Origin: XN24 sp964462675
GTDB taxonomy: Bacteria > Pseudomonadota > Gammaproteobacteria > Steroidobacterales > XN24
Reading direction: 5' to 3'
Assembly (NCBI GenBank): GCA_964462675.1
Contig: CAYWYS010000008.1
Span: 37,941-101,940 of the forward strand
DNA length: 64,000 nt
Position numbers and translations under genes: made by a program. The notes beneath the pieces are model-generated. The model did no database searches and was not told the origin of the DNA. It saw nothing but the letters and a program-made list of their open reading frames with translations. Shown here piece after piece: positions 9,284 through 18,549 of the stretch. Positions within the stretch are counted from its first letter, which is position 1, and every line of letters starts with the position of its first letter.

Positions 9284-10999
9284 ATGACGCAAACCGCGAC
9301 CGCCGCCAACCGTGCCTCCCGGGTAGAACGATTCGCGCCCGGCTTGGCGTCGCTGCTGCACTATCGGATTGGCGAGGATCTTCGCCACGACCTGCTCGCC
9401 GGCGTGTCGGTGGCGGCCGTGGCGCTGCCGGTGGCCGTGGCTTATGCCCAGCTTGCCGGGTTCAGCCCGGCGGTGGGGCTGTACTCCTGCATCCTGCCGC
9501 TGGTGGCCTATGCGATCTTCGGCACCTCCCGGCAGCTGATGGTCAATCCGGACGCCGCCGTCTGCGCGATGGTGGCCGCGTCGATTGCGCCGATGGCACT
9601 CGGGGATTATGAGATCTACTGGTCGCTGGCCGTCGCGCTGACTTTTCTGACCGGCCTGTTCTGCATTGCAGCCAGCTTCCTGCGGCTGGGCGCGCTGGCG
9701 GATTTCCTGTCCAAGCCGATCCTGGTCGGATTCCTCAACGGTGTGGCCATCAGCATCCTGCTGGGCCAGATCGGCAAGGTGTTCGGCTTTCCGATCGTGA
9801 CCGACCGGATCATCCCGCGCCTGCTGGAGTTTCTGTCGAAGCTGCCCGATACACACCTGCCGACGCTGTTGGTCGGCGTCGGCGCGTACGCGATCCTGGT
9901 GGCCGCCCGGCGCTTCATGCCGCGACTCCCGGCGGCGCTGGTCGCGATGGTCGCGGCCGGCGCGGCCGTCGCCGCACTCGGCCTCGAGGCGCACGGCGTC
10001 GCCGTGCTGGGCGCCATTCCGCAGGGCCTCCCGCCATTGCGGGTGCCGAGCTTCCCGCTGGAGCACCTGCCGACGCTGGTAGCGCACGCGGCCGGCCTGG
10101 CCCTCGTGCTGTTCACCAGCAGCATGCTGACCTCGCGCAGCTTCGCGGAGAAGAACCGTTACACGGTGGACGTCGACCGCGACCTTGCCGCGTTCGGCGC
10201 CGCCAACATCGCCTCGGCGCTGTCGCAGGGCTTTGCCGTCGCGGGCGCCGATTCCCGCACCGCGATGGCCGATTCCGCCGGCGGCCGCACGCAGGTCACC
10301 GGCCTCGTGGCGGCGGCCACCATCGCCGCGGTGCTGCTGTTCTTCACCGGGCCGCTGGCCTATGTGCCCATTGCCGCGCTCGGCGCGGTGCTGATTTCCG
10401 CGGCCCTGCACCTCTTCAATTTGCGCACCCTGCAGGAAATCTGGGGCATCGACCGGAGGGAGGCCGTGCTGTCGGTCCTGACGACGCTCGGCGTCGTTGC
10501 GGTCGGTGCGATCAACGCGATCCTGATTGCCGTCGTGCTGGCGCTGCTGCGCTTCGTGAAGCTGACCTCCAGGCCGCGCGACACGCTGCTGGGCAAGGCA
10601 CCCGGCATCCCCGGCCTGCATTCGGTGACCCACCATCCCGACGCGGAGACCTGGCCTGGCATCGTGATCTACCGCTTCGACGGTCCGATCACCTTCTTCA
10701 ACTCGAACTACTTCCGGGAACGGGCCATGGCGACCGTTGACGCCGCCGGCGACGGCCTGCGCTGGTTCGTGCTGGATGCCGGGCCAGTCAGCCTGATCGA
10801 CGTGACCGGCATGTATGCCGTTCGGCGCCTGCGCGATGAACTCGAGGGCCGTGGCGTGCGCGTCTTCTTTGCGGGGCGCCGGAACCAGTTGATCCGCTGG
10901 GCGGAGGAAAGCGGCCAGGACCCGGCCGGCATGGCCGAGCGGACTTTTGCCACCACGGAGCAGGCGCTGGCGTCGTACTTCGAGCAGGCTGCGCGCTAG
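9284..10999 (+). CDS. SulP family anion transporter with STAS domain
   Basis: 571 residues with about 11-12 predicted membrane helices and a C-terminal STAS domain (about residues 460-565, containing VLDAGPVSLIDVTGMYAV). The SulP signature VAVAYAQLAGFSPAVGLYSCILP is near residues 47-70. Members move sulfate, bicarbonate or dicarboxylates across the inner membrane. The substrate cannot be told from sequence. Bicarbonate would fit with the carbonic anhydrase upstream and sulfate with the sulfatases. GGAGA lies about 9 bases before ATG 9284. Confidence 0.92.
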   Translation: MTQTATAANRASRVERFAPGLASLLHYRIGEDLRHDLLAGVSVAAVALPVAVAYAQLAGFSPAVGLYSCILPLVAYAIFGTSRQLMVNPDAAVCAMVAASIAPMALGDYEIYWSLAVALTFLTGLFCIAASFLRLGALADFLSKPILVGFLNGVAISILLGQIGKVFGFPIVTDRIIPRLLEFLSKLPDTHLPTLLVGVGAYAILVAARRFMPRLPAALVAMVAAGAAVAALGLEAHGVAVLGAIPQGLPPLRVPSFPLEHLPTLVAHAAGLALVLFTSSMLTSRSFAEKNRYTVDVDRDLAAFGAANIASALSQGFAVAGADSRTAMADSAGGRTQVTGLVAAATIAAVLLFFTGPLAYVPIAALGAVLISAALHLFNLRTLQEIWGIDRREAVLSVLTTLGVVAVGAINAILIAVVLALLRFVKLTSRPRDTLLGKAPGIPGLHSVTHHPDAETWPGIVIYRFDGPITFFNSNYFRERAMATVDAAGDGLRWFVLDAGPVSLIDVTGMYAVRRLRDELEGRGVRVFFAGRRNQLIRWAEESGQDPAGMAERTFATTEQALASYFEQAAR

Positions 11000-11149
11000 G
11001 CTGCGTGGGATTCGAGGTGCAGGCCATCTATCCTGGGCCTCGGATAACACCTGGCTCCGCCGGGGATTCATGCTACCTGCCCCAACGGGCAGTACACCCC
11101 TTGCCGCCCAAGGCGTTAGGCTCTCACCAGATAACCTCGGAATGCTGAT

Positions 11150-11650
11150 ATGACGTTGACTCAGAATCGGCGCTCACCCGCGAAGCTTGTATTGACCATT
11201 GCGGGCATCCTGGCGGCGGGGGCCGCAGACGCCTCGATATTCAAGGGAGAAGCTCTCGACAAGGTCGCCAACGGCATCGCCTGGGTGGTGCTGATCGTCG
11301 TGCCGGTCATCGCGATCGTGGTGTTCTGGCTGGTACATATCCTGCCCGAGAAGATCGCGGAGCAACGCCGGCATCCGCAGGCGCAGGCGATCAAGACGCT
11401 CTGCCTGCTTTCGCTGTTCTTCGGCGGCTTGCTCTGGCCGCTGGCCTGGCTGTGGGCATATTCGAAGCCGGTGTTATACAAGCTGGCCTACGGCACTGAC
11501 GTTGCCGAGGACCATCACGGCACGACTGCTGAAACGCCGGTAGCCGTGGCCGGGACCGGGCAGGAAGCGACCGATGCGACTGAACTGGCCGAGCTGCGCC
11601 GGCGACTGGCGTCACTCGAGTCGCGGCTGGGAACGGGGGAGCGCGGCTAG
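11150..11650 (+). CDS. DUF3302 small membrane protein (YiaW-like)
   Basis: 166 residues with an N-terminal hydrophobic segment and two strong membrane helices (about 43-65 and 83-105), then a soluble tail ending in a coiled-coil-like LAELRRRLASLESRL. It resembles the DUF3302 family, which in E. coli (YiaW) is encoded next to the HlyD-like YiaV, as here. Its stop overlaps the GTG start of the HlyD gene by one base, so the two are translationally coupled. The function of DUF3302 proteins is unknown. Confidence 0.8.
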   Translation: MTLTQNRRSPAKLVLTIAGILAAGAADASIFKGEALDKVANGIAWVVLIVVPVIAIVVFWLVHILPEKIAEQRRHPQAQAIKTLCLLSLFFGGLLWPLAWLWAYSKPVLYKLAYGTDVAEDHHGTTAETPVAVAGTGQEATDATELAELRRRLASLESRLGTGERG

Positions 11651-12831
11651 TGGATATCCTGATCCTCCTCGTCTATTCGCTGATCGTCTGGCTGATTTTC
11701 TTCAAGTTCAAGTGGCTGCCGTGGAACATCACCAGCCAGGTCATCGTAATCACCATCCCGATCATCGGCCTGACCACACTGATCCTGTTCCTGAACATCT
11801 ACACGCCGTCCTCCTCCGACGTGCGCGTGATGAACTACGTGTTGCCGATCAATTCGCGGTTGTCCGGCAAGGTCATCGAGGTGCCGGTCGAGCCGAACGT
11901 CCCGGTCAGGAAAGGCGACGTGCTGTTCCGGATCGACCCGGAGCCGTTTGAAATCGCAGTGCGCGCAGCGGAGGCGAATATCGCCCAGCTGCAGGCGCAG
12001 CTGATCTCGGCCACGGCCAACCAGCGCAATCTCTCGCAACAGCTGAACGAGGCCGTGAGTCGCGAAAGCCAGGCATCGGTGCAGCTCTCCCTCGCCGGCA
12101 AGCGCGTCACGCAGTTCGAGGAACTGTTGCAGACGGGCGCCGGCAACCTGTTCGACGTCGAGCAGGCGCAGACCGAGTTACAGGCTGCGGAGAACGAGCT
12201 GCGGGCCGCTCGGGCCAGTGTGGCCCAGGTCCGCGAACGGCTGGCCGCGACCACGCCGGAAGGCGTGCAGGACGAGGTCGCCAGCGTGCTGGCGCAGATC
12301 GCCGCGGCCGAGGCCCAACTCGCGCAGGCCATGTGGGAACTCGAGCAGACTGTCATCCTTGCGCCCGCCGACGGCACGGTGGTCGCCCTCGCGCTGCGTC
12401 CGGGCGTGATGACCACGCCCTTCCCGGCCTTCCCCTCGATGACCTTCGTCGAGGACGAGCAGTTCGTGGTGGCCTTCTTCCGGCAGAACGAAGTCCGCAA
12501 GATTGCCGCCGGCAACGAGGCGGAAATCGCGCTGCGCACCTACCCCGGCCGCATCATCAAGGCCGAGGTCGACTCGATCATGTGGGCGACCGCGCAGGGC
12601 CAGTTGCCGATCGGCGGCATGCTGCCGAACACCGGCTTCGCACCCGCGCCGGAACAGCGGCTGGCCGTCAAGCTGAGGATCGCCGACGTTGATGCGGACC
12701 TTTTCCTGGCGCCGGGCGCGCGCGGCCAGGGCGCGATTTACACGGACAGCGCCCACGCGATTCACATCATCCGCAAGGTGTTCCTGCGCGTCAGCACCAA
12801 GCTTGACTGGCTGATCATCAAGCTGCATTGA
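11650..12831 (+). CDS. HlyD-family membrane fusion protein (YiaV-like)
   Basis: 393 residues starting with GTG 11650. Two N-terminal hydrophobic segments (about 3-22 and 30-50) precede the lipoyl half-motif (NSRLSGKVIEVPVEPNVPVR, about 70-90), a long coiled coil (about 100-215) and the second lipoyl half with a beta-barrel domain. This is the periplasmic adaptor of a tripartite efflux system. It lies between DUF3302 and the outer-membrane factor with overlapping stop/start codons on both sides. No MFS, ABC or RND pump is in the operon. Confidence 0.9.
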   Translation: MDILILLVYSLIVWLIFFKFKWLPWNITSQVIVITIPIIGLTTLILFLNIYTPSSSDVRVMNYVLPINSRLSGKVIEVPVEPNVPVRKGDVLFRIDPEPFEIAVRAAEANIAQLQAQLISATANQRNLSQQLNEAVSRESQASVQLSLAGKRVTQFEELLQTGAGNLFDVEQAQTELQAAENELRAARASVAQVRERLAATTPEGVQDEVASVLAQIAAAEAQLAQAMWELEQTVILAPADGTVVALALRPGVMTTPFPAFPSMTFVEDEQFVVAFFRQNEVRKIAAGNEAEIALRTYPGRIIKAEVDSIMWATAQGQLPIGGMLPNTGFAPAPEQRLAVKLRIADVDADLFLAPGARGQGAIYTDSAHAIHIIRKVFLRVSTKLDWLIIKLH

Positions 12832-12836
12832 TCGAC

Positions 12837-14264
12837 ATGAACGCCAGGAAAATCTCTCTCGCATTCGCCGTCACCATCGCGTTGGCTGGCTGCGCGATCA
12901 CGCCGACGCCCCCGCCGGAGCAGATCCGGCAGGACGCGCTCGACGGCACGGAGATCCGCGGGCAGTGGAGCGCCGACCTTCCAGCCGAAGGCGCGATAAG
13001 CGACAACTGGCTTGCGTCGTTCGACGACCCACAGCTGGACTTGCTGGTCGACGAAGCGATCGCGAGGAACCCCGACCTGCGCGCCGCCGCGGCCCGGGTC
13101 GAGCAGTCCGCCGCCTACGCGCAGATCGCCCAGGCGGCACTGCGCCCCAACCTGAGCCTGGTCGGCACGGGCGGCCTCTCGGGCTCCGGCGGCGCGGACC
13201 TTTCCTCGGCCCTGTCGGGCATCATGCTCGCCGTCTCGTGGGAACCGGACCTGTGGGGCCGGTTGCGCTACGGGCGCAACGCCGCCGAGGAAAGCTATCT
13301 GTCATCCCGGGCGGACTTCGAGTTCGCGCGCCAGTCGATGGCGGCCCAGGTGGCACGCAGCTGGTTCATCGCGACCGAGGCAAGGTTGCAGCTCGCTGCC
13401 GCGGAATCGATGGCGGAATCGGCACGGGCACTGCTCGGCCTCGCCGAGGACCGGCAGCGCGTCGGCGTCGGCAGCATGCGCGACATCGCCCTCGCAAGAG
13501 CGAATCTCGGCAGCTTCGAGGACACCGTCCAACAGGCGCGGCTGGCCCACCAGCAGGCGATCCGCTCGCTGGAGCTGATCGTGGGCCGGTACCCGGCTGC
13601 CGAGTTGCGGGCCGCGGATGCGCTGCCGGCTTTTCCGGCACCCATCCCGGTCGGCATGCCGCTCGAGATGCTCGAGCGCCGCCCCGACATGGTGGCGGCC
13701 GAGCGCCGCGTCGCTGCGGCCTTCAATCGCATCGGCGAGGCCAAGGCGGCCCAGCTGCCGAAGCTCCGGCTGAATGCGAGCATCGCGGCGCTCGACAGCG
13801 ACGTGCTGGACCTGGCGGAGGATTTCGACAATCCGAGCTATGGCGCCGGCGCCACGCTGCTCGCGCCCTTGTTCCGCGGCGGCGAGCTCAAGGCCCAGGT
13901 ATCCGTGCGGACCGCGGAACAGGACGAGGCCCTGGCGCGCTATGCCAGCCAGGCGCTGCGCGCCATTGGCGATGTCGAGAACGCGCTTGCGTCGTCGCGA
14001 ACTCTCGAGGAGCGCGTCGCGCTGCTCGCCCAGGTCGTCGCCGACCAGGAGCGCACGCTCGAGCTGGACCAGGCGTCATTCCGGGTCGGACGGCAGGACC
14101 TGCGGGCCGTCCAGCAGCAGCAGGTGCAGCTGCAGTCGGCGCGCATGGCGTTGTTGCGGGCGCAGAGCGAGCAACTGATCCAGCGGGTCAACCTGCACCT
14201 GGCGCTCGGTGGCAGCTTCGCCGCGCCAATAACAGTCGCCGCGCAGTCTGGTGCCGGGTCGTAG
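12837..14264 (+). CDS. Outer-membrane efflux lipoprotein (NodT/TolC family)
   Basis: 475 residues with a lipobox LAGC (Cys about residue 21) and two OEP repeats. Typical landmarks are DNWLASFDDPQLDLLVDEAI, an AVSWEPDLWGRLRYGR segment and a RRPDMVAAERRVAAAFNRIGEAKAAQLP segment (given here only in outline). It forms the outer-membrane channel for the HlyD protein upstream. A TTG start at 12828 overlapping the HlyD stop is possible; ATG 12837 is preferred. The stop codon TAG 14262-14264 and the last few codons lie inside the long hairpin repeat at 14250-14315, so the native C-terminus was probably altered by that element. Confidence 0.9.
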   Translation: MNARKISLAFAVTIALAGCAITPTPPPEQIRQDALDGTEIRGQWSADLPAEGAISDNWLASFDDPQLDLLVDEAIARNPDLRAAAARVEQSAAYAQIAQAALRPNLSLVGTGGLSGSGGADLSSALSGIMLAVSWEPDLWGRLRYGRNAAEESYLSSRADFEFARQSMAAQVARSWFIATEARLQLAAAESMAESARALLGLAEDRQRVGVGSMRDIALARANLGSFEDTVQQARLAHQQAIRSLELIVGRYPAAELRAADALPAFPAPIPVGMPLEMLERRPDMVAAERRVAAAFNRIGEAKAAQLPKLRLNASIAALDSDVLDLAEDFDNPSYGAGATLLAPLFRGGELKAQVSVRTAEQDEALARYASQALRAIGDVENALASSRTLEERVALLAQVVADQERTLELDQASFRVGRQDLRAVQQQQVQLQSARMALLRAQSEQLIQRVNLHLALGGSFAAPITVAAQSGAGS

Positions 14265-14315
14265 GTTCGTAGTTATTGGCTGACGCCAATAACTACGAAC
14301 CTACGACCCGGCACC
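14250..14315. repeat. Perfect 31-bp inverted repeat (REP-like hairpin, copy 1)
   Basis: Arms 14250-14280 and 14285-14315 are perfectly complementary over 31 bp, with a 4-base loop TGAC. The outer 12 bases are GGTGCCGGGTCG. The element sits exactly between convergent genes: the efflux gene stop lies in its left arm and the GNAT stop starts 2 bases beyond its right arm, so it could end transcription in both directions. A related copy is at 19633-19692. Confidence 0.9.
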
Positions 14316-14316
14316 A

Positions 14317-14850
14317 TCAAAGGCGCAGGCGGCAGATGCGCATGCCGAAGTCGTCGGGGTCCGCCTCGTTGCTGAAGCCGAGGCGGCTGGCGAGCCGCAG
14401 CATCGGCTGGTTGACAGCCAGCACGAAGCCCTCCATTTCCTCGAGCCCGTGCGCCCTGGCCGTGTCGATCAGCGCCGACAACAGCATGGTCGCGAGTCCG
14501 AGGCCACCGAACTCGCACACGGCGCTGATGGAAAACTCGCACCGGGCCGGATTCTGGCCGACGATGTAGGCGGCGCCCCCCGCGATGTCGATGCCGTCCT
14601 CGGCCGGGACCGTCGCGATGATGCCGAAGCCGCTCTCCGGGAACGAGGCCAGCGACCTCCGCAGCCGGTCGATGTTGGGCTCGCGCACCGCGCGCATGAA
14701 ACGCATGTAGCGCGCTTCATCGCTCATGCGGTGGAAGGCCTGCACGAGTTCCGCCTCGTCCGTCGGGCAGACCGCACGCAGCTCGACCGCGCGCCCGTCC
14801 TTCAGGTTGCGCGCCTGTGAAGGAAATATCTCGCGCGGATCGAGGGCCAC
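14317..14850 (-). CDS. GNAT family N-acetyltransferase
   Basis: 177 residues from GTG 14850, which overlaps the stop of the upstream lipoprotein gene by one base, implying coupling. The C-terminal region has the acetyl-CoA binding pattern (FGGLGLATMLLSALIDTAR, about 118-136) and a late strand with ASRLGFSNEADP. MSDEARYMRFM near residue 40 resembles the regulatory GNAT domain of protein acetyltransferases (Pat-like, AcuA-like). The substrate is unknown. A longer ORF upstream exists but is the shadow of the lipoprotein gene. Confidence 0.85.
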   Translation of the reverse strand: MALDPREIFPSQARNLKDGRAVELRAVCPTDEAELVQAFHRMSDEARYMRFMRAVREPNIDRLRRSLASFPESGFGIIATVPAEDGIDIAGGAAYIVGQNPARCEFSISAVCEFGGLGLATMLLSALIDTARAHGLEEMEGFVLAVNQPMLRLASRLGFSNEADPDDFGMRICRLRL

Positions 14851-15167
14851 TAGCGCGCGCCGGTCTTCGGCCCCTGGAGTTCCCGGAGGGCCTGCTTGCC
14901 GTCTTCTTCGAGCTTGTCCCACTGCGCCTCGGTCAGGCAGATGCGGCGCTGGAAGTGGCTGCCGGAGATCTTTCCATCGACACAGCGCACCTCGTTGCGC
15001 CGCGCCCACCGCGAGCTCTCCCCGGCTGCGCTGACAGCCTCGCGCTCGGGGCTCGCGGCCGCGACGCCCGCCGCAGGCGCGGCGTCTGTCGCTGGAACGG
15101 CGGAGGCACACCCTGCGAGCCACAGCAACGGGAGCAGCACCGCCAGCAACCTGGCCTGCCCGGTCAT
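14850..15167 (-). CDS. Small lipoprotein of unknown function
   Basis: 105 residues from ATG 15167. The signal peptide ends in a LWLAGC lipobox, followed by an Ala/Pro-rich linker. The compact C-terminal region has two cysteines (NEVRCVDGKISGSH, then RRICLTEAQWDKLE). I recognise no family beyond a resemblance to short Cys-containing secreted proteins. It is coupled to the GNAT gene downstream. Confidence 0.6.
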   Translation of the reverse strand: MTGQARLLAVLLPLLWLAGCASAVPATDAAPAAGVAAASPEREAVSAAGESSRWARRNEVRCVDGKISGSHFQRRICLTEAQWDKLEEDGKQALRELQGPKTGAR

Positions 15168-15412
15168 GTCACCCGCCGGGCGCGACCTGCAAGGTCCCGG
15201 CCGCGACAGCCTGTTGGTACTTCTGAGCATCCGTGCGACCGACATTGCCATGTGTTGCGCCTCGCGACAACTGTCGTTACCGAAACGGAACCGGATTGAG
15301 ACTGACCCTGTGACCTCGCATCGATATTGTGCAATGCGGGGCAGCACGTGATCCGCCAAGGGTCCGGCGCGGCAAGGAACACTGAACCATGAACCATCCA
15401 GGGAGAATCCGA

Positions 15413-16198
15413 ATGTCGATCCACAAGACCCGCCCGGCAACACGCGCCCTGTTGCTCGGTGGCGCCCTCATGACCGCAGCAGCGCCGGCGCTCGCGAATC
15501 CAGAGTTCAAACTGATCGGCCGTTTACACCTGGACTATGCGGTCTTCGACGAAGACGAGATCGAGCTCAGCGACGGCTTCGAGGCGCGGCGCACCCGGAT
15601 CGGCGTGCAGGGCAAGATCGACGACAACTGGTCCGGCGTCATCGAGTACGATTTTGCCGAAAACTCGACGACCGCGCAGGACGTCAACCTCAGCCGCAAG
15701 CTCGGCGCGGGCACGTTCAAGCTTGGCCAGTTCAAGGTGCCGATGGGGCTCAACGAGCTGACCAGCGGCAACAGCACCACCTTCATCGAGCGCTCTTCGA
15801 GCAGCACGGCCATTGTGGATGCGCGCCGCCTCGGCATCGGCTACGACTACTTCGACGGCGCGTTCGGCTTCCAGAGCATGGTATTCGGCCGCCGCATCGG
15901 CACCAACGCGCCCGGCGACGAGCCGATCGGCGTCGGCGCCCGGGTCGTCTATGCCCCGAAGGTCGGCGACGGCCTGTTGCATCTCGGCGCGTCGTTCGCC
16001 TACGAGGACGTGCAGGACTTCACGGTCCAGCGTTACCGCGACCGGCCCGAAGCCCGCGTGGACGGCAACCGCCTGATCGACACCGGCAATATCGCCGACG
16101 TCGACAGCACGACGAAATACAATGCCGTGGTGGGCGGCGTCACGGTCGGCGACGATTCACCGAACATCCTGATCGCGCGCGGGCAGTTCCACTTTTAG
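15413..16198 (+). CDS. Phosphate-selective (OprO/P-type) porin with core deleted
   Basis: 261 residues from ATG 15413, with GGGAGA 7 bases upstream and a signal peptide ending at ALA. The first 215 residues match the N-terminal part of OprO/OprP-type porins (EARRTRIGVQGKIDDNWSG, GTFKLGQFKVPMGLNELTS, LGIGYDYFDGAFGFQS). The last strand ILIARGQFHF, ending in Phe, looks like a true porin terminus. Family members are about 380-450 residues. Here the sequence jumps from an ADVDSTTKYN segment almost directly to the last strand, so roughly 120-150 residues of barrel seem to be missing in frame. The last 42 bases overlap the 3' end of the copper ATPase gene on the other strand. A folded barrel is doubtful. 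Confidence 0.75.
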   Translation: MSIHKTRPATRALLLGGALMTAAAPALANPEFKLIGRLHLDYAVFDEDEIELSDGFEARRTRIGVQGKIDDNWSGVIEYDFAENSTTAQDVNLSRKLGAGTFKLGQFKVPMGLNELTSGNSTTFIERSSSSTAIVDARRLGIGYDYFDGAFGFQSMVFGRRIGTNAPGDEPIGVGARVVYAPKVGDGLLHLGASFAYEDVQDFTVQRYRDRPEARVDGNRLIDTGNIADVDSTTKYNAVVGGVTVGDDSPNILIARGQFHF

Positions 16199-18475
16199 GT
16201 GGAAGCGCCTGAGCCGGAGCGCGTTGCCGACGACGAACACGCTGGAGAAGGCCATCGCCATCGCCGCGAGCATCGGCGACAGCAGCAGGCCGAACGCGGG
16301 ATAGAGCACGCCGGCGGCCACCGGGATCAGCGCGGTGTTGTAGGCGAAGGCCCAGAACAGGTTCTGGCGGATGTTGCGCATCGTCGCGCGCGACAGCGCG
16401 ATGGCATTCGGGACGTTGCGCAGGTCGCCCGACATCAGCACGACGTCGGCGCTTTCGATCGCGATATCGGTGCCGGTGCCGATGGCGATGCCGACTTCGG
16501 CCGCCGCCAGCGCGGGGGCATCGTTGATGCCGTCGCCGACGAAGGCCACGCGCCGGCCGCCTTCGCGCAAGCGGTCGATCGCGGTCACCTTGTCCGCGGG
16601 CATCAGTTCGGCCACGACCTCGTCGATGCCGAGCTCGGCAGCGATGGCTTCTGCGGTGCGGCGGTTGTCGCCGCTGAGCACGGCGACGCGCAGGCCCAGC
16701 GCGTGCAGGGCGCGAATCGCGGCCGGCGTGCCCGGCTTGATCGGGTCGGCGACCGCCAGGATCGCCGCGAGCTTGCCGTCGACTGCCAGCAGCAGCGGTG
16801 TGCGCGCCTGGTCGGCGAGCGCCGCCAGCCGCGCCGCACAGTCCCCGGTCGGAATGCCGAGCTGCTGCATGTAGCGTGCGGCACCGAGATCGATGCGCCG
16901 CCCGTCGACCTGTGCACGGATGCCCATGCCGGTGATCGATTCGAACGCTCCGGTTCTGCCCAGCTGCAGGCCGCGCGCACGGGCCGCCGCGACGATCGCT
17001 ACGCCGACCGGGTGCTCAGCGTCGAGTTCCGCGGCGGCTGCCAGCGCCAGCGCCTCGTCCTCGTCGAAGCCGTCGAGCGTCACGAGGTCGGTGAGTGTCG
17101 GTCGCCCCTCGGTCAGGGTGCCGGTCTTGTCCAGTGCCACGACATCGACGTCGCGCAGCGCCTGCAGCGCATCGCCGCCGCGGAACAGGATGCCGTGGTC
17201 GGCGCCGCGACCGGTGCCGACCATGATCGAGGTCGGCGTGGCCAGGCCCATGGCACACGGGCAAGCGATGATCAGCACCGTGACCGCAACGACCAGCGCC
17301 ATGGCGAGCGCGGGCTCGGGCCCGAGCAGCCACCAGCTGAGCGCGGTCAGCAGGGCCACGCCGATGACCACCGGCACGAACCAGCCGGTGACCCGGTCGA
17401 CCAGCGCCTGGATCGGCAGCTTCGCACCCTGCGCCTGCTGCACCATGTCGACGATCCGCGCCAGCACCGCGTCCGCGCCGAGGTCGGTGGCCTCTACCAC
17501 CAGGCTGCCCTGCTGGTTGATCGTGCCGCCGACGACGCGATCGCCGCTGACCCGCTGCGCGGGAATCGGCTCGCCGGTGATCATCGACTCGTCGACGTAC
17601 GACTGGCCTTCCAGCACCCGGCCATCGACCGGGATCGTCTCGCCGGGCCGCACGCGGATGCGATCACCGGGCCGCACCTCGTCGATCGGCAGCTCGACGA
17701 CGTGCCCGTCGCGCTGCACGCGCGCGCTCTTCGCCTGCAGTCCGAGCAGGCGCTCGATCGCAGCGCCGGTACGCCCCTTGGCGCGCGCCTCCAGCAGCCG
17801 GCCCAGCAGGATCAGCGTCACGATCACCGCGGCGGGCTCGAAGTAGACGTTGGCCGTCCCCGCCGGCATGACGCCGGGCGCGAAGGTCGCCACGACAGAG
17901 TAGGCCCAGGCGGCGCCGGTGCCGAGCGCGACCAGCGTGTTCATCTCCGGAGTGCCGCGCATCAGGGCCGGCAGGCCGATGCGGAAAAACACCCGACCGG
18001 GGCCGAACAGCACGATCGTGGTCAGCACGAACTGGATCAGCCGGGCATTGAACTCGCCGATGCTGCCTGCGATCGCGTGATGCACGGCCGGCACGAGGTG
18101 GGCGCCCATCTCCATGATGAACACCGGCAGCGTCAGCGCGGCGGACAGGAGGACCTTGCGGGCCAGCGCGCGGCTGTCCTCGTCGACGTGGTGGTGGGCG
18201 TGGTCGTGCGGCGCGTGCGTGTCGCCATCCATGTCGGCCGGCGGCGTGTCCAGGCCGGCACCCTGCAGTGCCGAGCGCAGCGCTTCGTGCGCCGGCGGCC
18301 GGCCATCGAACTGCAAGGTCGCCTCTCGCGTCGCGAGGTTCACGCTGACGGCGGCCACGCCGGGCACCGTGGCCAGGGCCTGTTCTGCGCGACGGACGCA
18401 GGAGGCGCAGTGCAGACCCTCGACCGGCAGGCGACGGGCAGGTGTCTTGGGGCGGCGCATAGGGCTTGGCGCCAT
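16157..18475 (-). CDS. copA: Copper-translocating P1B-type ATPase
   Basis: 772 residues. One N-terminal heavy-metal domain has GLHCASC (C23, C26), followed by a His-rich linker (about 84-97). Then come eight predicted helices with the CPC ion motif (405-407), actuator TGEP (300-303), phosphorylation DKTGT (449-453), HP locus AEHPVG and hinge GDGINDAP. CPC with this arrangement indicates Cu(I) export from the cytoplasm to the periplasm. No CueR-type regulator is adjacent. It lies 6 kb from the hvf copper-RiPP cluster, so it probably serves the same stress. The start may instead be the ATG at 18460. Confidence 0.95.
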   Translation of the reverse strand: MAPSPMRRPKTPARRLPVEGLHCASCVRRAEQALATVPGVAAVSVNLATREATLQFDGRPPAHEALRSALQGAGLDTPPADMDGDTHAPHDHAHHHVDEDSRALARKVLLSAALTLPVFIMEMGAHLVPAVHHAIAGSIGEFNARLIQFVLTTIVLFGPGRVFFRIGLPALMRGTPEMNTLVALGTGAAWAYSVVATFAPGVMPAGTANVYFEPAAVIVTLILLGRLLEARAKGRTGAAIERLLGLQAKSARVQRDGHVVELPIDEVRPGDRIRVRPGETIPVDGRVLEGQSYVDESMITGEPIPAQRVSGDRVVGGTINQQGSLVVEATDLGADAVLARIVDMVQQAQGAKLPIQALVDRVTGWFVPVVIGVALLTALSWWLLGPEPALAMALVVAVTVLIIACPCAMGLATPTSIMVGTGRGADHGILFRGGDALQALRDVDVVALDKTGTLTEGRPTLTDLVTLDGFDEDEALALAAAAELDAEHPVGVAIVAAARARGLQLGRTGAFESITGMGIRAQVDGRRIDLGAARYMQQLGIPTGDCAARLAALADQARTPLLLAVDGKLAAILAVADPIKPGTPAAIRALHALGLRVAVLSGDNRRTAEAIAAELGIDEVVAELMPADKVTAIDRLREGGRRVAFVGDGINDAPALAAAEVGIAIGTGTDIAIESADVVLMSGDLRNVPNAIALSRATMRNIRQNLFWAFAYNTALIPVAAGVLYPAFGLLLSPMLAAMAMAFSSVFVVGNALRLRRFHLKVELPARDQDVR

Positions 18476-18549
18476 TCTACCAAGATTCCCGTTGCGTGGC
18501 GCCGGTCGCGCCTCACCGGGGATCGCCGGCCACCAACGCCCTCTGCGGA

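Noticed and set aside
9278..11071. 597-residue minus-strand ORF opposite the SulP transporter
   Set aside because: The protein is an arginine/glutamine-rich shadow without hydrophobic segments. The plus-strand frame encodes a full SulP protein with STAS domain.
14317..15123. 268-residue version of the GNAT protein
   Set aside because: The first 90 residues are an arginine-rich shadow of the lipoprotein gene. The GTG at 14850 overlapping the lipoprotein stop is the better start.
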